Shown here: in pieces, positions 45,489-54,924 of the stretch | How positions within the stretch are numbered: position 1 is the stretch's first letter | Layout of the letters: the number at the start of each line of letters is the position of its first letter | From: Sulfurimonas sp. | GTDB lineage: Bacteria; Campylobacterota; Campylobacteria; Campylobacterales; Sulfurimonadaceae | DNA length: 64,000 bases | Assembly: GCA_011391635.1 (NCBI GenBank) | Contig: JAABQD010000007.1 | Coordinates: 25,472 to 89,471 of the forward strand | Direction of reading: 5' to 3' | Made by a program: the position numbers and the translations under genes | The notes under the pieces: model-generated | The model's input: only the letters and a program-made list of their open reading frames with translations | What the model was told of the DNA's origin: nothing | Database searches by the model: none

Positions 45489-46552
45489 CGGAAAGCCTTA
45501 TCGCAATCTGCTTGAATCGCACCAGGGATGGTTGCGATTGTCATAAATTCAGACATTTTTATCATCGGATACATAAGTGCTATATAAAACCTTGGCTCCA
45601 AGATTTTCGCTTCTCCATTTTCTATCAAAACTGGATATGGAAGTAAACCGCCATTTAAATAACCGATTTTTTTAACAAATTTACTCGTTCTTTTATCAAG
45701 CTCAACACCTACGACTACACTGCCATTACTTAAATGTTGCTCATAAACAGTTTTGCCAGATGCTTTTACTTTTGCTAATAACTCATCATTTGCACCTGTT
45801 GCTACAACCTGCATATCTTGATAATAGGGCATATTTTCCATAAAATGAAATTTTTCTAAAACTGAAAACTTGACAATATCTTCTGAGTTTTTAATACCAT
45901 CAAAATTCTCTCGTATGCGTTTGAGTGCATCGACAGCTAACTCTGAATTGTATTCCTCTTGCATAAAAGCTTTCATCACATAGATTGGATTCGAGATATT
46001 GACGATTTGATTTTGCGTATCGATAAGCACACGAAGTGTACTAGCAAAACCTCTTGTTTTTTTACTTGCACCCTCTTCCATCGCTTTGTCACTAAACACA
46101 ATCGATACTATGTCGCCTTTATCTTCTAGTTTGTACTCTGCTAAAACATTAAAACCAGCTTTTTGAAGCTTCTCTTTGACTTGCTCTGCACTCATTAATG
46201 GAGCGTGTAAATAGGCTGCAACTCTTCCATTTTCAATATCTCCAACCTCCACTTTTACAGTACTAACATCTTTTTTTATAGGAAATTGTGGAGGAGCAAC
46301 ATGGTCACTAAAGATAACTTTTTTTGGAGCGAGTAGCTCTTCTAGTGTTTCATTTGGCTTGATATTTCCATTTTCTACCATTTTTACAGTAGGAACAACG
46401 GCTTCAACCTTTGGTACATCTGGTACTTTTGGTATCTCAATTTGTACTATTTTCTCTTCTGCTTTTGTTGCATTTTCATCTGCACACAATAAAGTACTAC
46501 TCAATAGTGTAATCACACTCAGATATAAAACCACTTTTTTTCTGTTTTTCAT
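45485..46552 (-). CDS. Conserved exported protein, function unknown
   Basis: 355 residues with signal peptide (VVLYLSVITLLSSTLLCA), a Pro/Val-rich stretch (45-75) and a folded region with KKIGYLNGGLLPYPVLIENGEAKILEPRFYIALMYPMIKMSEFM and GAIQADCDKAF at the end. The two halves (about 95-190 and 215-350) may be DUF302-like; I cannot confirm. Probably periplasmic. Tail-to-tail 4-base overlap with panE. Confidence 0.72.
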   Translation of the reverse strand: MKNRKKVVLYLSVITLLSSTLLCADENATKAEEKIVQIEIPKVPDVPKVEAVVPTVKMVENGNIKPNETLEELLAPKKVIFSDHVAPPQFPIKKDVSTVKVEVGDIENGRVAAYLHAPLMSAEQVKEKLQKAGFNVLAEYKLEDKGDIVSIVFSDKAMEEGASKKTRGFASTLRVLIDTQNQIVNISNPIYVMKAFMQEEYNSELAVDALKRIRENFDGIKNSEDIVKFSVLEKFHFMENMPYYQDMQVVATGANDELLAKVKASGKTVYEQHLSNGSVVVGVELDKRTSKFVKKIGYLNGGLLPYPVLIENGEAKILEPRFYIALMYPMIKMSEFMTIATIPGAIQADCDKAFR

Positions 46553-46644
46553 TGCAAGTCCTAATATGTTAACTTCAGTAAATCTAGCACTTTATAGTAT
46601 AAAACTTATATATTTTCTTAATTTTTTACTTTAAGGAGTTTTGT

Positions 46645-46671
46645 ATGCATTATCAGAGGAGTATTGTGTAA
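46645..46671 (+). other. Eight-codon leader ORF upstream of msrA
   Basis: AAGGAG stands six bases ahead of an ATG (46645) that opens an 8-residue frame, MHYQRSIV, ending at TAA 36 bases before msrA. The site is stronger than that of msrA itself. A leader peptide is possible; the sequence gives no clear attenuator. Confidence 0.35.
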
Positions 46672-46707
46672 TAATTGGACAAAATTGTAAAATAGAGGGT
46701 TCTTCAG

Positions 46708-47235
46708 ATGCAAAAAGAGCGATTAGTTTTGGGTGGTGGTTGTTTTTGGTGTGTAGAAGCTGTCTATAGCAATGTAAATGGTGTTCTTCATGCAATTAGT
46801 GGCTACACAGGTGGCAAAAGAGCGAATCCTTCGTATGAAAGCGTTTGCACCGGTGCCACTGGACATGCAGAAGTTGTAGATATACTGTTTGATACACAAA
46901 TCATCTCAAGAGAGGAGCTTCTGGATATCTTTTTTGTTATTCACAATTCTACAACACTAAACTCTCAAGGTGCAGACAGAGGAACACAATATCGCTCAGT
47001 CATCTATTACGAGACACAAGAAGAAAAAGAGCTGATAATGGATGCCATTACAAAAGCACAAAAAAACTATACAGATACTATTGTAACTGAAGTAGCTCCA
47101 TTAGGTGAAGTCTATCCGGCAGAGGCGTACCATCAAAACTACTATCAACGGAATCCATCACAAGGATATTGTCAAGCTGTCATAGCACCTAAGATGCAAA
47201 AATTTATGAACTCTTTTCCACAGAATGTAGGATAA
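46708..47235 (+). CDS. msrA: Peptide methionine-S-sulfoxide reductase
   Basis: 175 residues. GGCFWCVEA (catalytic C12, C15), YTGGKRANPSYESVCTGATGHAEVV, GADRGTQYRSVIYY and the EAYHQNYYQRNP end with a resolving Cys in GYCQAV. Repairs oxidised methionine using thioredoxin. HNSTTLNSQGADRG is slightly diverged from the usual HDPTTLNRQGAD-. No MsrB domain attached. Confidence 0.95.
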   Translation: MQKERLVLGGGCFWCVEAVYSNVNGVLHAISGYTGGKRANPSYESVCTGATGHAEVVDILFDTQIISREELLDIFFVIHNSTTLNSQGADRGTQYRSVIYYETQEEKELIMDAITKAQKNYTDTIVTEVAPLGEVYPAEAYHQNYYQRNPSQGYCQAVIAPKMQKFMNSFPQNVG

Positions 47236-47241
47236 ATAGCC

Positions 47242-47610
47242 CTATAAATTTTTTAGAATGCAGGGAACATCATCTGAATTTTTAATCTCATTAAACTCAT
47301 TAATTTCAGCATTAATAGTCTCAGTAAATGTTTCAATACAAGCATTTAGCTGATCTTTGGCTGCATCTACTAGTTTTTTTTGTGTCTCTTCGACACTTCT
47401 AAATTGTTCCATTGTTTTAGTGAAAAAATCTTTATCATCCGTGAGAAGAACTATTTCATCCTTTTTTACCCACTTTCTTTGCGTTTTTCCATCTTTAACA
47501 AATTCAAAAATAACATGCTCGTTATTCTTTGAAGCTATATACTTGGGAACCATAAAACCGATAAAACAGGACAGAGGAACTGTTGTTTGTCTTTTAATTA
47601 CATAATACAT
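47242..47610 (-). CDS. Hypothetical protein
   Basis: 122 residues, ATG at 47610, no signal peptide. The N-terminal half is a small basic domain (MYYVIKRQTTVPLSCFIGFMVPKYIASKNNEHVIFEFVKDGKTQRKWVKKDEIV) and the rest is a predicted helix with acidic end. No family recognised. Six bases separate its end from the convergent msrA stop. Confidence 0.65.
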   Translation of the reverse strand: MYYVIKRQTTVPLSCFIGFMVPKYIASKNNEHVIFEFVKDGKTQRKWVKKDEIVLLTDDKDFFTKTMEQFRSVEETQKKLVDAAKDQLNACIETFTETINAEINEFNEIKNSDDVPCILKNL

Positions 47611-47675
47611 CGTGGAAGTATATAGTAAAAACGCTAAATTATGTTAAAATTTTTATACTAAGCTTAGGAGAAGAT

Positions 47676-48638
47676 ATGGGTCATATACATGAACTAGCAA
47701 TAATAGGAGCAGGTCCTGCTGGAATAGCCACTGCTGTAGAAGGGTACTTGCAAGGCATAAGAGATATAGTTTTGCTCGAAAAAGAGGGAAATCACAATTC
47801 AACAATTAGAAAATATTATAAAGACAATAAGAGGGTTGATAAAGATTGGAAGGGGCAAAAAGTAGAACTCGATGGAAGAATCTACTTTGTAGATGGCACA
47901 AAAGAGACGACGCTTGACTTCTTTGACGAAATTTTAGCACACCACTCAGTTGAGTTGCAAACACATGTGGAAGTTCAAAGTATCAAAAAACTTGATGACT
48001 GTTTTGAAGTTTTCATGGCAGGAAAAAGCCTCAAAGCACGGCATGTGGTTGTCACAATCGGTCGTATGGGCAAACCAAACAAACCAGAATACAAAATTCC
48101 TCCAAGTATCAAAAATAGAGTCGGCTTTACGCTTGATGGGTGTGTTGGAGCTGAAAAAGTTTTGGTTGTAGGTGGTGGCGATAGTGCCATAGAGTATGCA
48201 GTCGATTTAGCTGACAAAAATAGTGTTTCGATTTGTTACAGAAGAGAAAGTTTTGAGAGAGCCAACCCAACAAATCAAAAAAATATAGCAGATGCTATAC
48301 AAAACAGTGAAGTACGACCAATTTTGGGAGTAAATATTGATGAACTTCAAGAAGAAAATTCCAAAATAAAAGTGATGTTTAGAGAAAGAGAAGCCGAAGT
48401 GTTTGATAGAGTCATTTATGCCATTGGTGGAACAACACCTAGCTCATTTTTAGCAAGTTCAGGAATCAAAGAAGAGGATGGCAAACCTGTTCACGATGAA
48501 AACTATGAAACAAATATCCCAGGTCTTTTCGTAGCAGGAGATATCACTCAAGAGAGTGGAGGAAGTATCGCTCTAGGACTCAACCACGGCTATGCAATAG
48601 CGTGTTACATCCAAGGCGGATGTAAAATTGCAAATTAG
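47676..48638 (+). CDS. TrxR2-like flavoprotein without CxxC
   Basis: 320 residues with FAD motif LAIIGAGPAGIATAVEGYL and NAD motif VLVVGGGDSAIEYAVDLA, fold of thioredoxin reductase, and GLFVAGDITQESGGSIALGLNHGYA at the end. The redox-active CxxC between the domains is missing: the region reads through without cysteine pair. This matches H. pylori HP1164-type TrxR2 or YpdA-like proteins, which may act as bacillithiol/other disulfide or ferredoxin reductases. Role here open. Confidence 0.85.
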   Translation: MGHIHELAIIGAGPAGIATAVEGYLQGIRDIVLLEKEGNHNSTIRKYYKDNKRVDKDWKGQKVELDGRIYFVDGTKETTLDFFDEILAHHSVELQTHVEVQSIKKLDDCFEVFMAGKSLKARHVVVTIGRMGKPNKPEYKIPPSIKNRVGFTLDGCVGAEKVLVVGGGDSAIEYAVDLADKNSVSICYRRESFERANPTNQKNIADAIQNSEVRPILGVNIDELQEENSKIKVMFREREAEVFDRVIYAIGGTTPSSFLASSGIKEEDGKPVHDENYETNIPGLFVAGDITQESGGSIALGLNHGYAIACYIQGGCKIAN

Positions 48639-48988
48639 TCCATTACTATTGCAGGGTCTTTTTGGCTTATAACACCTTCTGGTGTTGTAAGAAGTAGCTC
48701 TACCTCAGAGTGTAAATACTCCGATGTTGTAAGTGGAGCAAAATTTTTATCCTCAAAAGCAGATTTTTTTGCATTATGGATAATATCTTCAAGCAAACTT
48801 TTTGTAGCCTCCTCAGAAGAGCATGAACCTCTGAGTTCATTATTTATATAGATATTGACAGTTGTGGCAATCTTCTCATTCAAAAGAGGATGTTCCTCTA
48901 AAAGAGCCTCTTTATCTATTGTTCTTTGGGCTTCAAAAACTTCATGGATTGAATCACGAGCCAATTGTAGTAAAACAGAGCGAGACAT
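48635..48988 (-). CDS. Short AMMECR1-like protein
   Basis: 117 residues. The core resembles AMMECR1 (SRSVLLQLARDSI, NELRGSCSSEEATKSLLEDIIHNAKKSAFEDKNFAPLTTSEY...EVELLLTTPEGV) but the signature LRGCIG is LRGSCS and the length is about two thirds of the family. Domain of unknown function in archaea and eukaryotes. Four-base convergent overlap with the TrxR2-like gene; one base before the antiporter stop. Confidence 0.7.
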   Translation of the reverse strand: MSRSVLLQLARDSIHEVFEAQRTIDKEALLEEHPLLNEKIATTVNIYINNELRGSCSSEEATKSLLEDIIHNAKKSAFEDKNFAPLTTSEYLHSEVELLLTTPEGVISQKDPAIVMD

Positions 48989-48989
48989 T

Positions 48990-50153
48990 TTATTCCACCT
49001 TTGTTTTATATATCTTAGAGATTAAAAATTTTAATACACTCATGATTATTATACCAGATAACATACCTGCTACGATAAATGACAAATACTCATTATGCGA
49101 AATCAAAGATGCTTCATACGCGATAGTTGCAATAGCGATAATAAAAGTAAGAGGCATAGAATCTCCAAGTGCCAACAAAAATGTTTCCACAGGATTTAAA
49201 TGTTTACTATATGCCAAGTAAGAACTCACAACACGAACAAAAATCATCGCTCCAAGTATAAGAAGTGCACGGTAGAGAACTTCAGGCGAGAAAATAAGAT
49301 TTAAATCAAGTGTAGTCCCTACATAAATAAAGAAAACAGGCACTAAAAAGCCAAAACCTACTTTGTGCAAGATATGTGGTAAATCTTTTTTATGTTCAAA
49401 AAAGTTTGCGATATAAATCCCAGCAAAAAATGCACCCAAAACCATATCGATATGAAGAATTTTCATAAGCGTAATCATGATAATAAAAAAAGCGATACTT
49501 ACACGAACACTCTGTGCTTTTGAATCATCCTCTGGCATGAGAAGTTTTTTGAGTTCAGGATACCACCAAAAAAGAATATTTAAAATCCTGAATGTATAAT
49601 AGACTAAAAAGAGAACTATAAAAAAGATTGTAATGTTTTTGTAAAATTGAAAAGTGATACCAAAATGGATGTAAGATTCATAAATAACAATTGCTGAAAT
49701 ACTGAGAATTTCTCCTAAAACACCAACAATAAGGACTATTTCTAGCCATCGAAACTCTTTACCTTGTTCATTGATAAGAGCCATAATCATCCCTAAAGAG
49801 ACGATAGGAATCGCAACGATATAGACAGGATTAAGGTCAAAGAAGAGATAAATCGCGAAGGAGAGACCATAAAGAGTGATGAAATAGATAACTGCACTTT
49901 GGAGTAAATTCCCTTTTTTTGCTACAAACTGCTTGAGATCTATCTCAAGTCCAGCTAAAAACATAAGATAAAAGAAGCCTATTTTAGCAAGAGTTTTAAA
50001 AATTTCATTCCCTGTATCAAGAAATCCAAACCAGACAGCCAAAGAGCCAAGAATAATCTCTACAACTACAACTGGCAACTTTGTCACATTTGAAAAGATG
50101 GGTGAGATAACAATCAAAAATGCCAACCCGATAAAAAGTATGGAACTACTCAT
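48990..50153 (-). CDS. CPA2-type cation:proton antiporter
   Basis: 387 residues from the ATG at 50153 (AAGAG seven bases ahead, eight-base overlap with bioB). About twelve hydrophobic segments with GLAFLIVISPIFSNVTKLPVVVVEIILGSL, LFFDLNPVYIVAIPIVSLGMIMALI, ILHIDMVLGAFFAGIYIANFFEH and GFGFLVPVFFIYVGTTLDLNLI, typical of Kef/NhaS-type exchangers without the C-terminal RCK domain. Ion specificity unknown. Confidence 0.85.
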   Translation of the reverse strand: MSSSILFIGLAFLIVISPIFSNVTKLPVVVVEIILGSLAVWFGFLDTGNEIFKTLAKIGFFYLMFLAGLEIDLKQFVAKKGNLLQSAVIYFITLYGLSFAIYLFFDLNPVYIVAIPIVSLGMIMALINEQGKEFRWLEIVLIVGVLGEILSISAIVIYESYIHFGITFQFYKNITIFFIVLFLVYYTFRILNILFWWYPELKKLLMPEDDSKAQSVRVSIAFFIIMITLMKILHIDMVLGAFFAGIYIANFFEHKKDLPHILHKVGFGFLVPVFFIYVGTTLDLNLIFSPEVLYRALLILGAMIFVRVVSSYLAYSKHLNPVETFLLALGDSMPLTFIIAIATIAYEASLISHNEYLSFIVAGMLSGIIIMSVLKFLISKIYKTKVE

Positions 50154-50997
50154 CACCAACTCTTTTTGCTACTTCGAGATTGAGCGATTGAAGCATTTGT
50201 AAGTCACTATGAGCTTCTCTTCCACTGGTTGTAAGATAATTGCCAATGACAATAGAGTTCGCACCATAAGTAAATATTTCCTCTTGTCGTGAGCCAAACA
50301 TCAGCTCTCTTCCTCCTGCAACCATAATTCTATTGGCATGTGGAACTGTTTCTCGTGTAAGTTTAATAAGACCCAGTGCTTCATCTATGGTGAGTGAATT
50401 TGGTTGAAGCTCTAGTGCTTCATTATGATGATAAAAATTAATAGGAACAGATGTAGGATTTAAAGATGCAAGTGAAGTAAGCATAGAGACTCTATCCTCC
50501 TCAGTTTCCCCAAGCCCAAAAATCCCACCGCTAATAAGCACCATTCCAGCTTTGTTTACATTTTCACAAGTCTCGTATCGCTCACTCCAAGGGTGTGTTG
50601 TACATATTTTTGGATAAAACTCTTTGGAAGTTTCCAGATTATGGTTATACGCTTTAATTCCGGCACTTTTCAAAACCAAAAGTTGCTCTAAAGTCGCCGT
50701 TCCATTACATGCGATGAGTCGCAACTCTGGAGCTACAGCAGTGACGGCATGTGCAACTTCACAGACAAATTCGAGTGTTTTATCGCTCAAACCTTTTTCC
50801 GCTGTCACTAAACAAAAGCCTAATGCTCCATTTTCTTTGGCAATCATCGCCTCTTTCAAAATAGTATCAAGAGCTTTTTTTCTATATCTTTGAATATCTG
50901 CTTTATAGCGAACACTTTGGGAACAAAATTTACAATCTTCGTTACATGTTCCACTATTGATGTTGCAAATTGCACACAAGAAGATTTTTTGACTCAT
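50146..50997 (-). CDS. bioB: Biotin synthase
   Basis: 283 residues, shorter than the enteric enzyme (about 346) as is usual for this group. Radical SAM cluster C18-x3-C22-x2-C25 in CNEDCKFC; YNHNLETSKEFYPKICTTH and GGIFGLGETEEDRV are BioB signatures. Inserts sulfur into dethiobiotin. The biotin serves AccB. It is translationally coupled with the phosphodiesterase gene (four-base overlap). Confidence 0.94.
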   Translation of the reverse strand: MSQKIFLCAICNINSGTCNEDCKFCSQSVRYKADIQRYRKKALDTILKEAMIAKENGALGFCLVTAEKGLSDKTLEFVCEVAHAVTAVAPELRLIACNGTATLEQLLVLKSAGIKAYNHNLETSKEFYPKICTTHPWSERYETCENVNKAGMVLISGGIFGLGETEEDRVSMLTSLASLNPTSVPINFYHHNEALELQPNSLTIDEALGLIKLTRETVPHANRIMVAGGRELMFGSRQEEIFTYGANSIVIGNYLTTSGREAHSDLQMLQSLNLEVAKRVGDE

Positions 50998-51515
50998 GAT
51001 TTTACTCTCGAAAAAGAGAACTCTTGAGATTCAAACAAATCACTCTTTTTCTTTCTTGTATAATAAGTCACTAAAAAATTTGTTTCACTCACCTCAAGCA
51101 TTGCACACTCTGAAAAATCTTTATTTCTCGCACAACTTTCACCCGAATTTAAAAAGAGTGTTCCATTAATAAATTCACATGAAAAATCATGTGTATGCCC
51201 AAATATAACGACTTCCGCATCTGGTGCCATATAAAAAGGAAGATGCATAAGTTTGAAGTTCGTTGAAGCTAATTTAAAATAGTGTGGCTCTTGCACAAGC
51301 GTGTAGTTATTATGATATTGCACCAAATGTGAATCATTATTTCCATACACCGCCACATACTTTTTTGTAGAATTTTTGAGGAGTTCGAGTGTCTCTAACT
51401 CCACAATATCTCCCGCATGAATAATAAATTCAGCACCATTTTCTATAAGCATCGAAAGAGCCTTCGCGGCTTTTGTTACTTTTTTGTGCGTATCTGAGAT
51501 GATGCCAATTTTCAT
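50994..51515 (-). CDS. YfcE/MJ0936-type metallophosphoesterase
   Basis: 173 residues. MKIGIISDTHKKV, IIHAGDIVE, VYGNNDSHL and VIFGHTHDF are the five metal-binding blocks. Probably a phosphodiesterase of unknown substrate, cytoplasmic. Seven bases after topA, before bioB. Confidence 0.88.
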   Translation of the reverse strand: MKIGIISDTHKKVTKAAKALSMLIENGAEFIIHAGDIVELETLELLKNSTKKYVAVYGNNDSHLVQYHNNYTLVQEPHYFKLASTNFKLMHLPFYMAPDAEVVIFGHTHDFSCEFINGTLFLNSGESCARNKDFSECAMLEVSETNFLVTYYTRKKKSDLFESQEFSFSRVKS

Positions 51516-51522
51516 CTTGGTG

Positions 51523-53745
51523 CTACTCTATCTCTTCTTTGGGTGTTCTGACTTTACATTTCACACACTCATATACTTCTTTGTTACGATAGACTCTTTG
51601 TGCTAGAACACCACTGCACCCTTTTTCTTTACATTTGATAGTGCTTGGTTCAAATTTAGAGATAAATTTACATTTAGGATAGGATTCACACCCCCAAAAT
51701 GCCCCACGGAATGATTGTTTCCAGATGAGTTTTCCACCACAATCAGGACATGGAATTTCTGAAGTTTTACTCTCTTGTTTCTCCATACTTTTTGTATTTT
51801 TACACTCAGGGTATCCGCTACATGCCAAGAATTTGCCATTGCGACCACTTTTTACAATCATATCTTTGCCACATTTATCACACTTCTCTTCACTCGTCTC
51901 CACTTTAGCTTCTACTTTGTTTCCTTCTTCATCCACTTGTTCCGTGTATTTACATTTTGGAAATCCACTACAAGCGACAAAAGTACCAAATCTTCCAGAG
52001 CGAAGCAACAGCTCAGACCCACATTGTGGACAGTTTTTGCCAAGAGGTTGTGCCATTTTTAATGAAACGATTTTATCTTTTGCATCCTCTATCTGTTCCA
52101 TAAAAGGAGCGTAAAAGTCACTTAAAAGCTTCTGCCAATCCACATGCCCCTCTGCCACTTCATCGAGCTTCTCTTCCATGTTCGCTGTAAAAGAGATATC
52201 CACGATATTTGCAAAGTTTTTTTCCAAAATTTCTGTCACTGTAAATGCCATTTCAGTTGGGATAATCTGTTTTTTTTCAATTGAAACATAAGTACGACTA
52301 CTTAAAGTAGCAACAGTTGGAGCATAAGTCGATGGTCGTCCAACGCCCTCAGCTTCAAGTTTTTTAATCAAAGAAGCTTCTGAATATCTTGCTGGTGGCT
52401 CCGTGAAGTGTTGCTCAGGTTTGATACTTTGAAGCTCTATTTTTTCGCCTTCTTTGAGTGTTGGAAGAAGTTTATCTTTGTCTTCATTTCCTATAAGTTT
52501 ATAAAATCCATCAAAAAGAAGTTTTCTTCCTGTCGCTCTGTACTCATTATCTGAGCCTCTAAATGTAATACTTTGTTGCTCAAAAAGTGCATCATTCATC
52601 TGACACGCCATGAATCTTTCATAAATAAGTGTATAGAGTTTTATCTCATCAGCTTTAAGAAACTGCTGTGCTATCTCTGGTGTAAACCCAAGCATTGTAG
52701 GACGAATGGCCTCGTGAGCCTCTTGAGCTCCTTTTGCTTTTTTGTTATACACTTTTGGCTCATCAGGAAGATATTTTGCTCCAAATCGCTTAAGTATAGT
52801 TTCTCTTAGGGCTTCAACCGCTTCACCTGCTAAATTAAGTGAATCAGTTCTCATATAAGTAATCACACCCGAAGTGCCATCTGGAGTTCTCACACCTTCA
52901 TAGAGCGTTTGTGCGACCATCATAGTTTTTTTCGGAGTAAATCCTAGTTTACTTGATGCAGTTTGTTGCAAAGTTGAAGTCATAAAAGGTGGTGGTGTTG
53001 CACTTTTTCTCTGTTTTGTCTCGATAGCTTCAATGATAAACGAATCTTTTTTCACACTCTCTACAATAGAAGTCGCTTCATTTTTATTGCTAATAGAGAG
53101 CTTTGAGAGTTTATTTCCTTGATGCACTACCAAACTTGCTTCTATATCTTTTTTGAAAATTGTATCTATTGTCCAAAATTCTTCTGGAACAAAAGCTTTT
53201 ATCTCTCTTTCACGATCTACGACAAGTTTAAGTGTAGAGGACTGAACACGCCCAGCAGAGAGACCTTTTTGGATTTTAGAACTAAGAAGTGGAGAGAGTT
53301 TATATCCAACCACACGGTCAAGCAAACGGCGTGCTTGTTGTGCATTGACCATATCCATATCTATTTTTCTTGCATTCTCAAGAGCATGATTGATTGCAGT
53401 TTTTGTAATCTCATGAAAAACTATACGAGGAAGTTCCTCAGGATTCTTCTTTATGGCATGTGCAATATGCCAACCAATCGCCTCACCTTCGCGATCCTCA
53501 TCGGTTGCGATATAGATAGTGTCGCATTTTTTGGCTAAAGTCGTAATCTCTTTGACAGTAGCTGCATTCTCTTTTGCAACGCTATATGCAGGAACTAGCT
53601 GATTATTCTCATCAATAGTAATTCCAAAACGAGATTTTGGTAAATCTCTAATGTGTCCTTTTGACGCAATGACTTCATAATCTTTGCCCAAAAAGTTTTT
53701 TATAGTCCTAGCTTTGGCTGGTGACTCGACGATAATTAAATTCAA
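51523..53745 (-). CDS. topA: DNA topoisomerase I
   Basis: 740 residues. Toprim (NLIIVESPAKARTIKNFLGKDYEVIASKGHIRDLP, DEDREGEAIGWHIA) and catalytic Tyr in GVITYMRTDSLNL, then three full zinc ribbons of type CPQCGSELLLRSGRFGTFVACSGFPKC (about 575-690) plus a shorter one (CKEKGCSGV...CVKC). Relaxes negative supercoils. No exact word copy inside, unlike other genes in the window. Confidence 0.97.
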   Translation of the reverse strand: MNLIIVESPAKARTIKNFLGKDYEVIASKGHIRDLPKSRFGITIDENNQLVPAYSVAKENAATVKEITTLAKKCDTIYIATDEDREGEAIGWHIAHAIKKNPEELPRIVFHEITKTAINHALENARKIDMDMVNAQQARRLLDRVVGYKLSPLLSSKIQKGLSAGRVQSSTLKLVVDREREIKAFVPEEFWTIDTIFKKDIEASLVVHQGNKLSKLSISNKNEATSIVESVKKDSFIIEAIETKQRKSATPPPFMTSTLQQTASSKLGFTPKKTMMVAQTLYEGVRTPDGTSGVITYMRTDSLNLAGEAVEALRETILKRFGAKYLPDEPKVYNKKAKGAQEAHEAIRPTMLGFTPEIAQQFLKADEIKLYTLIYERFMACQMNDALFEQQSITFRGSDNEYRATGRKLLFDGFYKLIGNEDKDKLLPTLKEGEKIELQSIKPEQHFTEPPARYSEASLIKKLEAEGVGRPSTYAPTVATLSSRTYVSIEKKQIIPTEMAFTVTEILEKNFANIVDISFTANMEEKLDEVAEGHVDWQKLLSDFYAPFMEQIEDAKDKIVSLKMAQPLGKNCPQCGSELLLRSGRFGTFVACSGFPKCKYTEQVDEEGNKVEAKVETSEEKCDKCGKDMIVKSGRNGKFLACSGYPECKNTKSMEKQESKTSEIPCPDCGGKLIWKQSFRGAFWGCESYPKCKFISKFEPSTIKCKEKGCSGVLAQRVYRNKEVYECVKCKVRTPKEEIE

Positions 53746-53864
53746 ATAGTTTTCCTATATATAAAGTATAGTAGTTTTTAATTTTGGAAGTGTATCAAAA
53801 TTGTTTAAATAATAAAAATAAGAAATGAAATAAAAAATAATTTTTTTTAAATTTGAGAATTAAT

Positions 53865-53891
53865 TTAAGTTATATTTTCAGATGTCGATAT
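53865..53891 (+). promoter_or_regulatory. Sigma-28 promoter of the first flagellin
   Basis: TTAAGTT at 53865-53871 and CGATAT at 53886-53891, separated by 14 bases; the same layout precedes the second flagellin. Typical of FliA-dependent late flagellar genes; ATG 77 bases on. Confidence 0.75.
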
Positions 53892-53968
53892 AGCTTATAA
53901 TTAACATGGAAGTTAATGAAACTGAGACACATTGAGAGCTAAAGACTCTTACCCAAAAAGGATTTAAG

Positions 53969-54787
53969 ATGGGATTTAGAATAAACACAAATGTCGGTGC
54001 AATGAACGCACACATGCAAGCTACAATGAACAATGTTGGACTTGATAAAAGTCTTAATTCATTAAGTTCGGGTTTAAGAATCAACAAAGCAGCAGATGAT
54101 TCTGCAGGTTTGGCGATTGCTAATAAACTCTCAGCTCAGTCTCAAGGTCTCGGTCAGGCTATTAAAAATGCAAATGATGGTATCGGTCTTATTCAAACGG
54201 CTGATGGTGCATTGGATGAGTATGGAAATATCTTACAAAGAATTCGTACTCTTGCGGTTCAAGGTGCCAATGATACACAAGATACTGCTTCTCGTTCTTT
54301 TATAAGTAAAGAGATGTTAAGACTTCAAAGTGAACTTAACCATATCGCTAGTGAGACTAAATTCAATGGTAAACAGCTTTTAAGTACAACTACAACTTAC
54401 ACTCTTCAAGTTGGTGCTTATGCAGGTGATACAACTACAGCCGAAATAAGTGGTATGAAAACAGCTTCTTTATTAGCAAATCAAATTGCTGGATTAACTT
54501 CTCAAGGAAGTGCTGCGACTATCATATCTATGATGGATAGTGCTATTAAAACAACAGATACACTTAGAGCGACTCTAGGGGCGGCTCAAAATCAACTTGA
54601 GTCAACAGTGAGAAATATCTCTGTAACACAAGTGAATGTTGCAGCAGCAGAATCAAACATCAGAGATGTTGACTTTGCAGCAGAATCAGCAAACTTTGCA
54701 AAACATAATATTCTTGCTCAATCGGGAAGCTATGCTATGAGTCAGGCGAATGCTGTGCAACAAAATGTAATGAGATTATTACAATAG
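53969..54787 (+). CDS. flaA: Flagellin (first copy)
   Basis: 272 residues, short flagellin consisting of the D0/D1 helical ends with almost no variable D2/D3 region. GFRINTNVGAMNAH start, SLNSLSSGLRINKAADDSAGLAIANKL, and SQANAVQQNVMRLLQ end. Polymerises into the filament. AAAGGA ribosome-binding site. 96% identical to the next gene by my count (11 changes). Glycosylation by Maf is likely. Confidence 0.95.
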   Translation: MGFRINTNVGAMNAHMQATMNNVGLDKSLNSLSSGLRINKAADDSAGLAIANKLSAQSQGLGQAIKNANDGIGLIQTADGALDEYGNILQRIRTLAVQGANDTQDTASRSFISKEMLRLQSELNHIASETKFNGKQLLSTTTTYTLQVGAYAGDTTTAEISGMKTASLLANQIAGLTSQGSAATIISMMDSAIKTTDTLRATLGAAQNQLESTVRNISVTQVNVAAAESNIRDVDFAAESANFAKHNILAQSGSYAMSQANAVQQNVMRLLQ

Positions 54788-54826
54788 TTTTAAAGTTATA
54801 GATTTTTAATTTTTCGTTAAAATGTC

Positions 54827-54853
54827 TAAAGTTATTTTTTTAACTGACGATAT
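54827..54853 (+). promoter_or_regulatory. Sigma-28 promoter of the second flagellin
   Basis: TAAAGTT at 54827-54833 and CGATAT at 54848-54853, 14 bases apart, 71 bases before the ATG. Confidence 0.75.
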
Positions 54854-54924
54854 AATTTTCAATCAGCAAGGAAGCTGAATAAAATTAGCTAGAGCAAAAG
54901 GCTCTACCAAAAAAAGGATTTAAA

